DNA of 64,000 nucleotides, taken from positions 682,001-746,000 of the forward strand of contig NZ_CP049935.1 in assembly GCF_011383005.1 (NCBI RefSeq), given 5' to 3'. The position numbers and the translations under genes were made by a program. Positions 1 through 9,135 of the stretch are shown in pieces (position 1 is the stretch's first letter; the number at the start of each line of letters is the position of its first letter). The notes below the pieces were generated by a model. The model was not told the origin of the DNA, ran no database searches, and saw nothing but the letters and a program-made list of their open reading frames with translations. This DNA is from Phycicoccus sp. HDW14. Its GTDB lineage: Bacteria; Actinomycetota; Actinomycetes; Actinomycetales; Dermatophilaceae.

Positions 1-1767
1 TCGACGCCGGCGACCGGCGCGACCTCATCCCGATCTACCGCTCCGTCGGCTCCCTGCACACCTGGACGGTCACCGAGTCGGTGCGGCGGGTGCTCGACGT
101 CCTCGACGACGTCCCCGACGCCCTGCCCGAGGAGGTGCGCACGCGGCGGAACCTCGTCTCGCGCACCGACGCCCTGCGGGGCATCCACGGCCCCGACACC
201 CTCGAGCAGGTGGCCGCCGCCCAGCAGCGGCTGCGCTACGAGGAGGCGTTCGTCCTCCAGGCCACCCTCGCCCAGCGCCGCCGCGCGTCGGCGGGCACCG
301 CCACCCGGGCCCGCCCCGGACGTCCCGACGGGCTGCTCGCCGCCTTCGACGAGCGGCTGCCGTTCTCGCTCACCGCCGGCCAGCTCGAGGTCGGCGCGAC
401 CATCGAGGAGGAGATGTCGCGCGAGCTGCCGATGCACCGGCTGCTCCAGGGCGAGGTCGGCTCGGGCAAGACGGTCGTCGCGCTGCGCGCGATGCTGCGA
501 GCCGTCGACTCCGGCGGCCAGGCGGCGCTGCTCGCGCCCACCGAGGTGCTCGCCGCGCAGCACCTGCGCACCATCACCCGGATGCTCGGCGACCTCGCCG
601 AGGGCGGGATGCTGGGCGGCGCCGAGCAGGCCACCCGGGTGGTCCTGCTCACCGGCAGCCAGTCCACCGCCGAGCGCCGCAGGGCCCTCCTCGACGTCGT
701 GAGCGGCGACGCGGGCATCGTCGTCGGCACACACGCCCTGCTCCAGGAGAACGTCGACTTCCTCGACCTCGCGCTCGTCGTCGTCGACGAGCAGCACCGC
801 TTCGGGGTCGAGCAGCGGGACGCGTTGCGCGGCAAGGGCGCCACTCCGCCGCACGTGCTGGTCATGACCGCCACGCCCATCCCGCGCACCGTGGCGATGA
901 CCGTCTTCGGCGACCTCGAGACCTCGACGCTGCGCGAGCTGCCCGCCGGCCGGGCGCCCATCACCACCCACGTCGTGCCCGAGCAGGCGCCGGGTGGATG
1001 GCGCGCACCTGGGCCCGGATCGCCGAGGAGGTGCGCGCGGGGCGGCAGGCCTACGTCGTCTGCCCGCGGATCGGCGACGACGACGCCGCCGACGAGGGCG
1101 CGATGATCACCACCGAGGCCGAGTCGGAGGGCGACGAGGCGCCGGTGCCGCCCAGGCCGCTCAAGAGCGTCACGGCGGTGTCCGCCGAGCTCGCCGAGGA
1201 GCCTTCTCTCGCAGGCCTGTCCGTCGAGGTGCTGCACGGCCGGATGCCGCCGGAGGAGAAGGACGCGGTGATGGGGCGTTTCCAGCGCGGTGAGACCGAC
1301 GTCCTCGTCTCCACCACGGTCGTCGAGGTCGGGGTCGACGTGCCCAACGCCAGCGTCATGGTGGTCATGGACGCCGACCGCTTCGGCGTCAGCCAGCTGC
1401 ACCAGCTGCGCGGTCGCATTGGCCGCGGTGGCTTCCCGGGCTCTGCCTCCTCGTCACCGGCACCGACGCCGAGCCCGCCCTGACACGGCTGGCGGCCGTC
1501 GCCGGCACCACCGACGGCTTCGAGCTCGCGCGCCTCGACCTCTCCCAGCGCCGCGAGGGCGACATCCTCGGGGCGGCCCAGCACGGCCGCCGCACGCACC
1601 TGGAGTTCCTCCGGATCCTCGAGCACGAGGACGTCATCGAGGCGGCCCGCGAGGACGCCTTCGCGATCGTGGACGCCGACCCGGACCTCGCCGACCACCC
1701 GGTGCTCGCCGAGGCGGTCCGGGCTCGGGTCGACGCCGAGCAGGCCGCCTACCTGGAGCGCGGATGA
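1..1767 (+). CDS. recG: ATP-dependent DNA helicase RecG, 3' part, two apparent frameshifts
   Basis: RecG remodels stalled replication forks and Holliday junctions. The gene enters from the left edge, so its N-terminal part is missing. Visible are the end of the wedge domain, Walker A GEVGSGKT, the DEQH box in VVVDEQHRFG, the TATPIPRT motif and GRIGRGG of helicase domain 2. The frame breaks twice: near 992-994 (CCGGGTGG, where one more G restores PGWMARTW) and near 1438-1440 (CCGGGCTC, where one more G restores HxGLCLLVTG-like sequence). With both bases restored it reads to TGA 1765-1767, which overlaps the rsmD ATG as ATGA. Both breaks lie in G runs, and I take them as sequence errors rather than a pseudogene. 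Confidence 0.93.
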
Positions 1768-2327
1768 CGCGGATCATCGCCGGCACGCACGGGGGTCGCA
1801 CCCTGCGCACGCCGCCCGGCTCGGGCACCCGTCCGACGAGAGACCGGGTCCGCGAGGCGCTCTTCTCGGCTCTCGACGCCCGGGACGCGGTGCGGGGCAG
1901 CCACGTCCTCGACCTGTACGCCGGCTCGGGCGCGCTCGGGCTGGAGGCGATGAGCCGCGGCGCGCGCTCGGCGGTGCTCGTCGAGTCCGACCGGCGCGCG
2001 GCGGCCACCATCACGGCCAACGCGCGCACCCTCGGCCTCGACGGCGTGCAGGTGCGCCTCTCCACGGTCTCCGCCGCACTCTCCGGCGACCCGGGGCCCG
2101 GCGAGGCCGCCGACCTCGTGCTCGTCGACCCGCCGTACGACGTGCCGGAGGAGGCGCTGGCCGCCGTCCTCGCCCGGCTGGCCGCGGGATGGCTCGCGCC
2201 CGGTGGGCTGGTCGTCGTCGAGCGCTCGTCACGCTCGCCCGAGCCGGCCTGGCCCGAGGGACTGGCGCGCGAGGGAAAGCCGCGCCGCTACGGCGAGACG
2301 ACCGTCTGGCTGGCCGTGCGCGCCTGA
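1764..2327 (+). CDS. rsmD: 16S rRNA (guanine-966-N2)-methyltransferase RsmD
   Basis: A 187-residue SAM-dependent methyltransferase that modifies G966 of 16S rRNA. The N-terminus MTRIIAGTHGGRTL is typical of RsmD. The SAM motif is VLDLYAGSGALGLEA and the catalytic N6/N2-methylase motif is DPPY, in LVLVDPPYDV. The ATG overlaps the recG stop, so the two are translationally coupled. RsmD next to coaD is a common bacterial arrangement. Confidence 0.95.
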   Translation: MTRIIAGTHGGRTLRTPPGSGTRPTRDRVREALFSALDARDAVRGSHVLDLYAGSGALGLEAMSRGARSAVLVESDRRAAATITANARTLGLDGVQVRLSTVSAALSGDPGPGEAADLVLVDPPYDVPEEALAAVLARLAAGWLAPGGLVVVERSSRSPEPAWPEGLAREGKPRRYGETTVWLAVRA

Positions 2328-2376
2328 GGCCGTCGAAGACCGGCACCCGTCGCCGCAGGTCAGGCCCGGTCTCTGT

Positions 2377-2382
2377 CAGGAT
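2377..2382 (+). promoter_or_regulatory. -10 hexamer CAGGAT, leaderless start of the hemerythrin-like gene
   Basis: The hexamer lies 7 bases before ATG 2390. This supports that start over the in-frame ATG at 2381, which overlaps the hexamer. Confidence 0.5.
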
Positions 2383-2389
2383 GCGGGAC

Positions 2390-3015
2390 ATGAGCGACTA
2401 CGACATCCCCCGGCCCGTCAGCGGCGACGTCCTCGAGCGCATCCTCGAGGACCACCGGCTCTTCGAGGACCTGCTGCGCGAGGCCCGCCGCACCGACACC
2501 GACCGCGCCGCCGCTCGCCACGCCCTGGCCGAGATCCTCGTCGCCCACGCCGTCGCCGAGGAGGAGAAGGTCTACCCGACGCTGCGCCGCAAGGCCGCCG
2601 ACATCAGCGAGCACGAGGCCGAGCACGGCGAGGAGGAGCACGCCGAGATCAACGAGGCGCTGCTGGCCTTCCTCCGGGCGAAGGGCACCGACACCCAGAA
2701 GTACGACGACGCCCTCGAGGACCTCGCCACGGTCGTCAACCACCACGCGAACGAGGAGGAGCAGACCATCCTCAACCCGGCGCGCGAGGAGGTCTCGCTC
2801 GAGGTCCGCGAGCAGCTCGGCGTCGACTGGCTGACCCGGCGCAACCAGCTGCTCGAGGAGGGCTGCGCCTCCGAGGAGCAGGTCGCCGCGCTGCTCGACG
2901 AGGCCGTCGCCGAGGGCGTCCTCGCCCGGAGGAGGCGCGCGAGGAGGCCGACGAGATCAAGGAGCGGGCCAAGGAGGAGGCCGAGGAGGTCGAGGACGCC
3001 GCCAAGCGCGACTGA
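2390..3015 (+). CDS. Hemerythrin HHE-domain protein, one apparent frameshift
   Basis: About 208 residues after repair. The N-terminal 150 residues form a four-helix HHE cation-binding domain with spaced His and Glu residues (LEDHRLFEDL, VAHAVAEEEKVYP, NHHANEEEQTI) able to hold a di-iron or other metal centre. The frame breaks at 2925-2930 (CTCGCCCGGA). One extra C or G restores a Glu/Lys-rich helical tail (EEAREEADEIKERAKEEAEE) ending in TGA 3013-3015. Family members have been linked to oxygen, redox or metal sensing, but nothing here fixes the exact role. It stands alone between rsmD and coaD. Confidence 0.8.
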
Positions 3016-3035
3016 CCGGGCCGTCACGGCCTTGC

Positions 3036-3041
3036 TAGGTT
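3036..3041 (+). promoter_or_regulatory. -10 hexamer TAGGTT, leaderless start of coaD
   Basis: Seven bases separate the hexamer from GTG 3049. This favours GTG over an in-frame TTG at 3040 that overlaps the hexamer. Confidence 0.5.
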
Positions 3042-3048
3042 GGCGGGC

Positions 3049-3555
3049 GTGAGCGAGCGCGTGCGCCGGGCCGTCTGCCCCGGCTCCTACGACCCGGTGA
3101 CCCTCGGTCACCTCGACGTCATCGGGCGCGCCGCGGCCCTCCACGACGAGGTCGTCGTCGCCGTCCTGCACAACCCGGCCAAGGCCGGCACGTTCACGGT
3201 CGCCGAGCGGGTCGGTTTCGTCGAGCACGCGGTGGCCGCCGCCGGTCTCGCCGGCCGCGTGCGGGTCGAGGCCTTCGCCGACCGGCTGCTCGTCGACGTC
3301 TGCCGCGACGTCGGGGCCGACGTCGTCGTCAAGGGCCTGCGCGGCGGCACCGACTTCGCCTACGAGCTGCCGATGGCGCTGATGAACCGGCACCTCACCG
3401 GCGTCGAGACCGTCTTCCTGCCGGGCGAGCCGTCCTTCGGCCACGTCTCGAGCTCGCTCGTCAAGGAGGTCGTCCGCTACGGCGGCGACGTCGGCGGCCT
3501 CGTGCCCGACGAGGTGCGCGACGCGCTCGTGGACCGGGTGCGGCCGCCGGGCTGA
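3049..3555 (+). CDS. coaD: Phosphopantetheine adenylyltransferase CoaD
   Basis: Catalyses ATP + 4'-phosphopantetheine to dephospho-CoA + PPi, the penultimate step of CoA synthesis, in the cytosol. It has 168 residues, the usual length. The nucleotidyltransferase signature is CPGSYDPVTLGHLD, with the TxGH form of HxGH, and the C-terminal ISSS/VK-type motif is SSSLVKEVVRYGGDV. GTG 3049 was chosen from the leaderless -10 and the conserved N-terminus. Confidence 0.97.
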   Translation: MSERVRRAVCPGSYDPVTLGHLDVIGRAAALHDEVVVAVLHNPAKAGTFTVAERVGFVEHAVAAAGLAGRVRVEAFADRLLVDVCRDVGADVVVKGLRGGTDFAYELPMALMNRHLTGVETVFLPGEPSFGHVSSSLVKEVVRYGGDVGGLVPDEVRDALVDRVRPPG

Positions 3556-3665
3556 GCCTCCCCTTGCCGCCGGTTTGGGCAGGTGGGCGCCTGCCGGTAA
3601 CCTTGCCCTTCGGTCTGCGTCCGTGCGGCGTGGCCCGAACCGTTCCGACCTCCATCGTGAAAGCC

Positions 3666-4244
3666 ATGTCTCGACTCGACCCCCGGTCCCCGCTGGTGCT
3701 TGACACCAAGCTCGTGGGCCGGCGACCCGGGACGATGCACGAGCTCGAGCGAGAGGCCGGTGCGCCGAGCGACCTCGGCACCGACGTCATCCGCGTCGAG
3801 GAGGGCAGTCCGCTGCACCTCTCCGTCCGGATGGAGTCCGTCGTCGAGGGCGTCCTCGTCACCGGTTCGGTCCGTGGCACGGCGACCGGCGCCTGCGTGC
3901 GGTGCCTGGACCCCGTCAGCGAGCAGCTCGACGGGCGCTTCCAGGAATTGTTCGTTCACGCCGATCGGCACGTCCACCACCAGGAGGTGGGGGACGAGGA
4001 CGCCGACGAGGAGTACCAGATCGAGGACGGCTACATCGACCTCGAGCCGGTGCTCCGGGACACGGTGGTGCCTGCGCTGCCGTTCCAGCCGGTGTGCCGG
4101 CCGGACTGCCCCGGCCTGTGCTCCGTGTGCGGTCAGCCGCTCGCGGAGGACCCGGAGCACCAGCACGAAGAGATCGACCCCCGATGGGCGGCGCTCTCGG
4201 CCCTGGCCGAGGACCCGTCCACGACGACAGAGAAGAGGACCTGA
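3666..4244 (+). CDS. DUF177 (YceD) family protein
   Basis: A 192-residue DUF177 protein, the usual neighbour of rpmF. It contains a probable zinc site: CVRC, then [12 protein letters not shown] with four cysteines. Bacterial YceD and plant homologues are linked to 23S rRNA processing or accumulation; that role is inferred from the family. It ends 1 base before the rpmF GTG, so the two form an operon. An in-frame GTG at 3657 is an alternative start. Confidence 0.9.
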   Translation: MSRLDPRSPLVLDTKLVGRRPGTMHELEREAGAPSDLGTDVIRVEEGSPLHLSVRMESVVEGVLVTGSVRGTATGACVRCLDPVSEQLDGRFQELFVHADRHVHHQEVGDEDADEEYQIEDGYIDLEPVLRDTVVPALPFQPVCRPDCPGLCSVCGQPLAEDPEHQHEEIDPRWAALSALAEDPSTTTEKRT

Positions 4245-4245
4245 C

Positions 4246-4440
4246 GTGGCCGTTCCGAAGCGGAAGATGTCGCGCTCCAACACCCGCTCGCGCCGCGCCA
4301 ACTGGAAGGCGACGGTGGTCGCCACGACCACCTGCCCGCAGTGCAAGGCGCAGACGCAGCCGCACATGGCGTGCCCGTCGTGCGGCACCTACAAGGGCCG
4401 CCACTTCGGCGCGGCCGAGCGCACCGAGCACCAGGGCTGA
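4246..4440 (+). CDS. rpmF: 50S ribosomal protein L32
   Basis: A 64-residue L32 beginning [17 protein letters not shown], the canonical N-terminus, from a GTG start. Two CxxC pairs (CPQC and CPSC) form a zinc ribbon, so this is the zinc-binding type. It follows DUF177 by one base and precedes rnc, the common DUF177-rpmF-rnc order. Confidence 0.97.
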   Translation: MAVPKRKMSRSNTRSRRANWKATVVATTTCPQCKAQTQPHMACPSCGTYKGRHFGAAERTEHQG

Positions 4441-4450
4441 TACCCGCCCC

Positions 4451-5208
4451 ATGGGCAAGGGCCCGGCCGCTGCCGGATCGCTCACCCCGCTGCGTCCCGT
4501 CGCCGAGCTGGTCGACCACCTGACGGAGGTCACCGGCGTCGCTGCCGACGAGGCGCTGGTCCGGCGTGCCCTGACGCACCGCTCGTACGCGTACGAGATG
4601 GGCGGGCTGCCGCACAACGAGCGGCTCGAGTTCCTCGGCGACTCGGTGCTCGGGCTGGTCGTCACGACGACGCTCTACGACGCCAACCCCGACGAGACCG
4701 AGGGCCAGCTGGCCAAGCTGCGGGCCGCGGTCGTCAACATGCGGGCGCTCGCCGACGTCGGGCGCACGCTCGGGCTCGGGGACTTCGTCTTCCTCGGGCG
4801 CGGCGAGGAGAGCACCGGGGGACGCGACAAGGACTCCATCCTCGCCGACACCGTCGAGGCGGTCATCGGCGCGGTCTACCAGGGCGCCGGCATCGAGGCC
4901 TCGGCCCGGCTCGTGCACAGCCTCGTCGACCCGCTGCTCGCCCAGTCGGCCACGCTCGGCGCCGGCCTCGACTGGAAGACCAGCCTCCAGGAGATCAGCT
5001 CGCGGCACGGCCTCGGCTCGCCCGAGTACGTCGTCTTCGAGGACGGCCCCGAGCACGCGAAGTCGTTCGAGGCCGAGGTCGTCATCGGCGGTGCGGTGCT
5101 CGGCCGCGGCACCGGCCGGACGAAGAAGGTCGCCGAGCAGGAGGCCGCCGCGCACGCCTGGACCTCCATCCGCGACGACCACGAGAGCGCCCCCTCGACG
5201 GTGCCTGA
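4451..5208 (+). CDS. rnc: Ribonuclease III (stop codon hidden by an apparent base deficit)
   Basis: Cleaves double-stranded RNA in rRNA maturation and mRNA decay. The RNase III signature [14 protein letters not shown] and the second acidic motif [11 protein letters not shown] supply the Mg-binding acids. A dsRNA-binding domain follows ([14 protein letters not shown] to [16 protein letters not shown]). As given, the frame runs without a stop into mutM. One more C in the C5 run at 5190-5194 would place TGA at 5206-5208 and give a 252-residue protein overlapping the mutM GTG by 8 bases. I annotate that restored end. Confidence 0.93.
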
Positions 5209-6085
5209 GCTCCCCGAGGTCGAGGTCGTGCGGCGCGGCCTGGCCACCCACGTCGAGGGTCGCCGGCTGGTCGGTGTCGAGCTGCGCGGCCACCGCGTCG
5301 CCCGCCGGCACGTCGCCGGTCCGGAGGACCTCGCGGCGCGTCTCGCCGGGCGCCGGGTCGCCGCCGTGCGCCGCCGCGGCAAGTACCTCTGGTGGGACCT
5401 CGAGGACTCCGTCGGGCTGATCCTCCACCTCGGGATGAGCGGCCAGCTGCTCGTCGAGGACCCTGCGCTGCCCGACGAGAAGCACCTCCACGCCCGCTTC
5501 ACGTTCGCCGACGCCGGCCCCGAGCTGCGCTTCGTCGACCAGCGGACCTTCGGCGGCCTCGCCCTCACCGACCTCGGCGACGACGGCGTGCCGCTGCCGA
5601 TCGCCCACATCGGCCCGGACCCGTTCGACCCCGCCTACGACCGCGCCGCCGCCGTGCGCCGGATGAAGACCAAGGACTCGGCCGTCAAGCGCGTGCTGCT
5701 CGACCAGACCGTCGTCTCGGGCATCGGCAACATCTACGCCGACGAGGCGCTCTGGCGCGCGCAGGTGCACGGCGAGCGGCCGGCCTCGGCGCTGACGAAG
5801 CCGCGGCTCGGGGAGCTGCTCGACCACGCCACCGCGGTGATGCGCGAGGCCTTGGGGGAGGGCGGCACGAGCTTCGACGCGCTCTACGTCAACGTCAACG
5901 GCGCCTCGGGGTACTTCGACCGCTCGCTCGCCGCCTACGGGCAGGAGGGACGGCCGTGCCGGCGCTGCGGGACGCCCATCCGCCGCGAGCAGTTCATGAA
6001 CCGCTCGTCCTTCTCCTGCCCGCGCTGCCAGCCACGGCCCCGCCGGGTCGCGCCGGTCAGGGCAGCGGGATCGGCGCGAGCCTGA
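5201..6085 (+). CDS. mutM: Formamidopyrimidine-DNA glycosylase (Fpg/MutM)
   Basis: Removes 8-oxoguanine and formamidopyrimidines from DNA and nicks the strand. It has 294 residues from GTG 5201. The N-terminus after removal of the first residue is PELPEVE; the proline is the Schiff-base nucleophile and must be free at the N-terminus. Other landmarks are the GKYLWW beta-hairpin lysine, [13 protein letters not shown] of the H2TH region, and a C-terminal zinc finger (CRRC, then CPRC). The open frame is continuous with rnc, but a fused protein would bury the catalytic proline, so translation from 5201 is far more likely. The 3' end overlaps the convergent acyltransferase by 29 bases. Confidence 0.96.
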   Translation: MPELPEVEVVRRGLATHVEGRRLVGVELRGHRVARRHVAGPEDLAARLAGRRVAAVRRRGKYLWWDLEDSVGLILHLGMSGQLLVEDPALPDEKHLHARFTFADAGPELRFVDQRTFGGLALTDLGDDGVPLPIAHIGPDPFDPAYDRAAAVRRMKTKDSAVKRVLLDQTVVSGIGNIYADEALWRAQVHGERPASALTKPRLGELLDHATAVMREALGEGGTSFDALYVNVNGASGYFDRSLAAYGQEGRPCRRCGTPIRREQFMNRSSFSCPRCQPRPRRVAPVRAAGSARA

Positions 6086-8000
6086 CCGGCTTCCCGGTGC
6101 GCTGCTCCGAGAGCGTCGCGAGGGCGCCGCGCACCGTCGCGCTGTAGAGGTGCGCGCCCTTGATGCTCGGGTGGATGCCGTCGGACTGCAGCATGCCGCT
6201 GGTGTCGGCGAGGGCGGAGTCCCAGTCGGCGAGCACGACGTTGGCGCGGCCCTTGACCACCTGCCGCAGCGCCTCGTTGTCGGTCTCGGCGCGCGCGTAC
6301 CGGCCGTGCACGGTGATGACGACGACCATCCGGTCCGGGCCGACGACGTCGAGCGTGCGGCGGATGGCTGCGGCGTCGGTGCCGAAGTTCGTGCCGAAGG
6401 CGAGGACGACGGCCCGCCGCAGCCCGTCACCGCGCTTCTTCACGAGGTTCGGCGCCTCGCTCCACCGGCGGTTGGAGCGGGCGTCCATCCGGATCTTCGG
6501 GAAGTAGTACTCCATCGCCTGCTTGGCGCCGACGAGCATCGAGTCGCCGAACGCGTCGATCTCGGTGCCGGCGGGCATGGCCCACGAGACCTTCGCGGGC
6601 GTCGTGGCGGGCTCGGTCGCCGCGGCCGACGAGGTCGGGCTCGTGGTGGGGGTCGCCGGGGCGGTGGCGGCCGCCGCCCTCGCGAGGGCCGCCTCGTTGG
6701 CCTCGATGAGCTCCTCGGTGGCGGTGCGCTCGGGTGCGGTGACGAGGACGATCGCGGTGGCCACCGAGACCGTGGCCAGGACGGCCACGGCGACCCGGGC
6801 CCGGCGCGTACCGGCCGAGCGCAGGCGTCGGGCGCCGGCCGCCAGCGCCCCGCCGAAGCCCAGCCGGCGCACCGGCGTCTCGACGAAGCGGTAGGACAGG
6901 TCGGCCGCGGCGACGGTCACGACGAGCGCCCAGCCCCGGGTCAGCACGTAGTCGAGCCCACCGGGGGTGACCGGAAGGTCCTGGCCGACGACGAGGACGA
7001 CCGGCCAGTGCCAGAGGTAGAGGCCGTACGAGCGGGCGCCGACCCAGCGGGCGGCGGGCAGGTCGAGGAGGGCCCGCAACCGTCCGGGGCGCTCGACGAC
7101 GACGAGGACGAGGGCGGCGGTGGCCAGGCTCGCGAGGAGGATGCCGCCGCGGAAGGTGACGGGGGAGCGCTCGTCGGCGAGGACGAGGAGGGTGCCGAGC
7201 GTGACGAGGGCGAGCGCTCCGACCGTGCGGCGGTGGCGCTCCCACCGGGCGGTGCGGGTCCACGCGCGGTGCGGGGTCGCGAGGGCCAGGGCGAGGGCGG
7301 CCCCGACCATCAGGCCCGTCGCGTGGGTGTCGGTGCCGTAGTAGACGCGGGTCGGGTGGTCGGGGTCGAGGCGCAGGGCCATGAGCAGCGACGAGGCCAG
7401 GGCGAGGCCGAGGGCGGCGCCCGCACGGGCCTCGGGCCGGCGGACCATACGGAGCAGGGCCAGCAGGGCGAGCGGCCAGAGGAGGTAGAACTGCTCCTCG
7501 ACCGCGAGGCTCCAGAGGTTGGCCAGCAGGGTCGGGGAGGTCGACGCGAAGTAGTCGGTGCCCGCGCCGACCTCGAGCCAGTTCGAGGTGAAGGTCAGGG
7601 CGCCGAGGACCTGCCGCCCGATGCCCACCAGCAGGTCGCTCTCGGTGAGCCGGGCCAGCAGGACCGCCGAGGGGACGACGAGCAGGAGGGCGGGGACGAG
7701 GCGGCGGGCGCGGCGGGTCCAGAACGCTCGCAGGTCGACGCGTCCGGTGTCGGCGCGCTCGCGCAGCAGCAGCGTCGTGATGAGGAAGCCGGAGATGACG
7801 AAGAAGACGTCGACCCCGAGGAAGCCGCCGGGCAGCCAGCGCGGGTCGAGGTGGAAGGCGATGACCGCGAGCACGGCGAGGGCGCGCAGGCCGTCGAGGC
7901 CGGGGAGGCGCCGCGAGGGGTTCGGGCCGGGTCCGGCCGCCGGGCTCGGTCGGGGTTCGGTGGTGACCCCACCACCGCCCTCGGGTCCGAGCGACTCCAT
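6057..8000 (-). CDS. OafA/YrhL-type membrane acyltransferase with C-terminal SGNH domain
   Basis: About 647 residues. The N-terminal half is an acyltransferase-3 domain ([19 protein letters not shown], then [16 protein letters not shown]) with about ten hydrophobic segments. Arginines and the early histidine match the family. After a Thr/Ala-rich linker comes an SGNH esterase-like domain with the serine motif [11 protein letters not shown] and the DGIHPS catalytic Asp-His block. Such fusions O-acetylate cell-surface polysaccharides or peptidoglycan, the SGNH part acting outside the membrane. The substrate is unknown. The start at 8000 follows a -10 hexamer by 6 bases. Confidence 0.88.
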   Translation of the reverse strand: MESLGPEGGGGVTTEPRPSPAAGPGPNPSRRLPGLDGLRALAVLAVIAFHLDPRWLPGGFLGVDVFFVISGFLITTLLLRERADTGRVDLRAFWTRRARRLVPALLLVVPSAVLLARLTESDLLVGIGRQVLGALTFTSNWLEVGAGTDYFASTSPTLLANLWSLAVEEQFYLLWPLALLALLRMVRRPEARAGAALGLALASSLLMALRLDPDHPTRVYYGTDTHATGLMVGAALALALATPHRAWTRTARWERHRRTVGALALVTLGTLLVLADERSPVTFRGGILLASLATAALVLVVVERPGRLRALLDLPAARWVGARSYGLYLWHWPVVLVVGQDLPVTPGGLDYVLTRGWALVVTVAAADLSYRFVETPVRRLGFGGALAAGARRLRSAGTRRARVAVAVLATVSVATAIVLVTAPERTATEELIEANEAALARAAAATAPATPTTSPTSSAAATEPATTPAKVSWAMPAGTEIDAFGDSMLVGAKQAMEYYFPKIRMDARSNRRWSEAPNLVKKRGDGLRRAVVLAFGTNFGTDAAAIRRTLDVVGPDRMVVVITVHGRYARAETDNEALRQVVKGRANVVLADWDSALADTSGMLQSDGIHPSIKGAHLYSATVRGALATLSEQRTGKPVRLAPIPLP

Positions 8001-8006
8001 GGCGCA

Positions 8007-8012
8007 ACGGTA
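8007..8012 (-). promoter_or_regulatory. -10 hexamer TACCGT, leaderless start of the acyltransferase
   Basis: On the minus strand TACCGT is followed by 6 bases and then ATG at 8000. The 8001-8233 gap to acyP holds the promoters of both divergent genes and nothing else I can support. Confidence 0.45.
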
Positions 8013-8220
8013 GTGACGGGTGGTGACAGGGTGACGGAGGCGCGCGGTGGGGCGGGGGCTGCCCACGGGGAGGGACCGCGCCGGTGGAGGCGCTCCGGGT
8101 GGCCTTCCTGGCGCCGGAGTGGGGGTGACCACCCCATCCGGACACCACCAAGGCGCCCACGACGTCTCGCCGGTGGCCGGGACGAGCCGCGGTCGCCCCG
8201 ACGTGCCGTGGGGCGGTTCC

Positions 8221-8226
8221 TAGGAT
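8221..8226 (+). promoter_or_regulatory. -10 hexamer TAGGAT, leaderless start of acyP
   Basis: Seven bases separate the hexamer from ATG 8234. Confidence 0.5.
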
Positions 8227-8233
8227 CGGTGAC

Positions 8234-8545
8234 ATGGACGAGGCGCCGGACGAGGACCGAGGGATGGTGCGGGGGACGGTCTTCGTGCGTGGGCGGGTGC
8301 AGGGCGTCGGGTTCCGCTGGTGGACCCGGGCCCGGGCGCTCGAGCTCGGGCTCACCGGCTGGGCGCGCAACACCGGCGACGGGCGGGTCGAGGTCGTCGC
8401 CGAGGGACCCCGGGCGTCGGTCGAGGCGCTGCACGGCCTGCTGCGCGAGGACCCGTCGGGCAGCGGTCGGCCGGGCCACGTGACGGCGGTGTCGTCGCCG
8501 CTGTGGTCGGACCCGAAGGGGGAGAGCGGCTTCCGCGAGCGCTGA
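8234..8545 (+). CDS. acyP: Acylphosphatase
   Basis: A small enzyme that hydrolyses carboxyl-phosphate bonds of acylphosphates. It has 103 residues. The signature RGRVQGVGFRWWT contains the phosphate-binding arginine, and the catalytic asparagine lies in WARNTGDGRVEV. The protein has an N-terminal extension of about ten acidic residues and a short C-terminal tail. acyP just upstream of smc is frequent in actinobacteria. Confidence 0.94.
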   Translation: MDEAPDEDRGMVRGTVFVRGRVQGVGFRWWTRARALELGLTGWARNTGDGRVEVVAEGPRASVEALHGLLREDPSGSGRPGHVTAVSSPLWSDPKGESGFRER

Positions 8546-8617
8546 GCGGCCGGCCCGCTCGGGTCGGCGCGGGGGACCGGGTCGTGGGACGAGGCGGGGC
8601 ATCCGGAGGAGGGTTCC

Positions 8618-8623
8618 TACGAT
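8618..8623 (+). promoter_or_regulatory. -10 hexamer TACGAT, leaderless start of the chorismate mutase
   Basis: Six bases separate the hexamer from GTG 8630. The overlapping ATG at 8622 is out of frame. Confidence 0.45.
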
Positions 8624-8629
8624 GGACCG

Positions 8630-8920
8630 GTGAGCGACATCCCCCCGGACCTCGCGCGGCTGCGCTCGAGCATCGACAACATCGACGCCGCCCTCGTCCA
8701 CCTCCTCGCCGAGCGGTTCAAGTGCACCCAGGCGGTCGGCGAGCTCAAGGCCGCCGCCGGGATGCCCGCCGCCGACCCCGGCCGCGAGGACGCCCAGGTG
8801 ACGCGGCTGCGGGCGCTGGCCGACGACTCCGGGCTCGACCCGCAGTTCGCCGAGGCGTTCCTGAACTTCATCATCGCCGAGGTCATCCACCACCACGAGC
8901 ACCTCGCGAACGGCTCCTGA
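8630..8920 (+). CDS. Chorismate mutase, AroQ class
   Basis: A 96-residue all-helical AroQ-type chorismate mutase that converts chorismate to prephenate for Phe and Tyr synthesis. Family landmarks are LRSSIDNIDAALVHLLAERF in helix 1, where Arg and the later Lys (AVGELKAAAG) line the active site, and a C-terminal helix FLNFIIAEVIHHHE. There is no signal peptide, so it is cytosolic and monofunctional. The start is a GTG. Its neighbours say nothing about aromatic metabolism. Confidence 0.88.
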   Translation: MSDIPPDLARLRSSIDNIDAALVHLLAERFKCTQAVGELKAAAGMPAADPGREDAQVTRLRALADDSGLDPQFAEAFLNFIIAEVIHHHEHLANGS

Positions 8921-8935
8921 GCGGACCTCGCAGTC

Positions 8936-8975
8936 GAGTGCGGAAACGGTCGCGGGAGCGACCACCTCCGCACTC
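8936..8975 (+). terminator. Two-step hairpin after the chorismate mutase gene
   Basis: GAGTGCGGA (8936-8944) pairs with TCCGCACTC (8967-8975). Inside it GGTCGC (8948-8953) pairs with GCGACC (8958-8963) around a GGGA loop. The 3/3 internal loop separates two perfect stems. There is no U-tract, as is usual in high-GC genomes. It lies 15 bases after the stop and probably ends that transcript before smc. Confidence 0.6.
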
Positions 8976-9071
8976 ACCGCGCAGAAGGCCGTCGCAGGAG
9001 CCCCACGGGCCCCGGGCGTCACAGGCACCACCGGGGCCATGGCACGTCCCGCCGGGACCCGCACGCCCCGG

Positions 9072-9077
9072 TAGCAT
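9072..9077 (+). promoter_or_regulatory. Candidate -10 TAGCAT for smc
   Basis: TAGCAT lies about 58 bases before the smc ATG, which would leave a short 5' leader. A GC-only inverted repeat (9008-9015 with 9031-9038) lies further upstream. I found no convincing -35. Confidence 0.3.
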
Positions 9078-9135
9078 CGCCCGGGTCCCGGCTGCACCCG
9101 GGCCGACCCGCACCGACGAGAGCTGACCACGCCGC

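Noticed and set aside
4133-6430. Open frame of 765 residues on the minus strand across rnc and mutM
   Set aside because: It mirrors the codon pattern of real plus-strand genes with family motifs, has no motif of its own, and is a normal effect of very high GC.
6150-8483. Open frame of 777 residues on the plus strand opposite the acyltransferase
   Set aside because: The minus strand carries clear acyltransferase and SGNH motifs; the plus frame is low-complexity Gly/Arg/Glu sequence.
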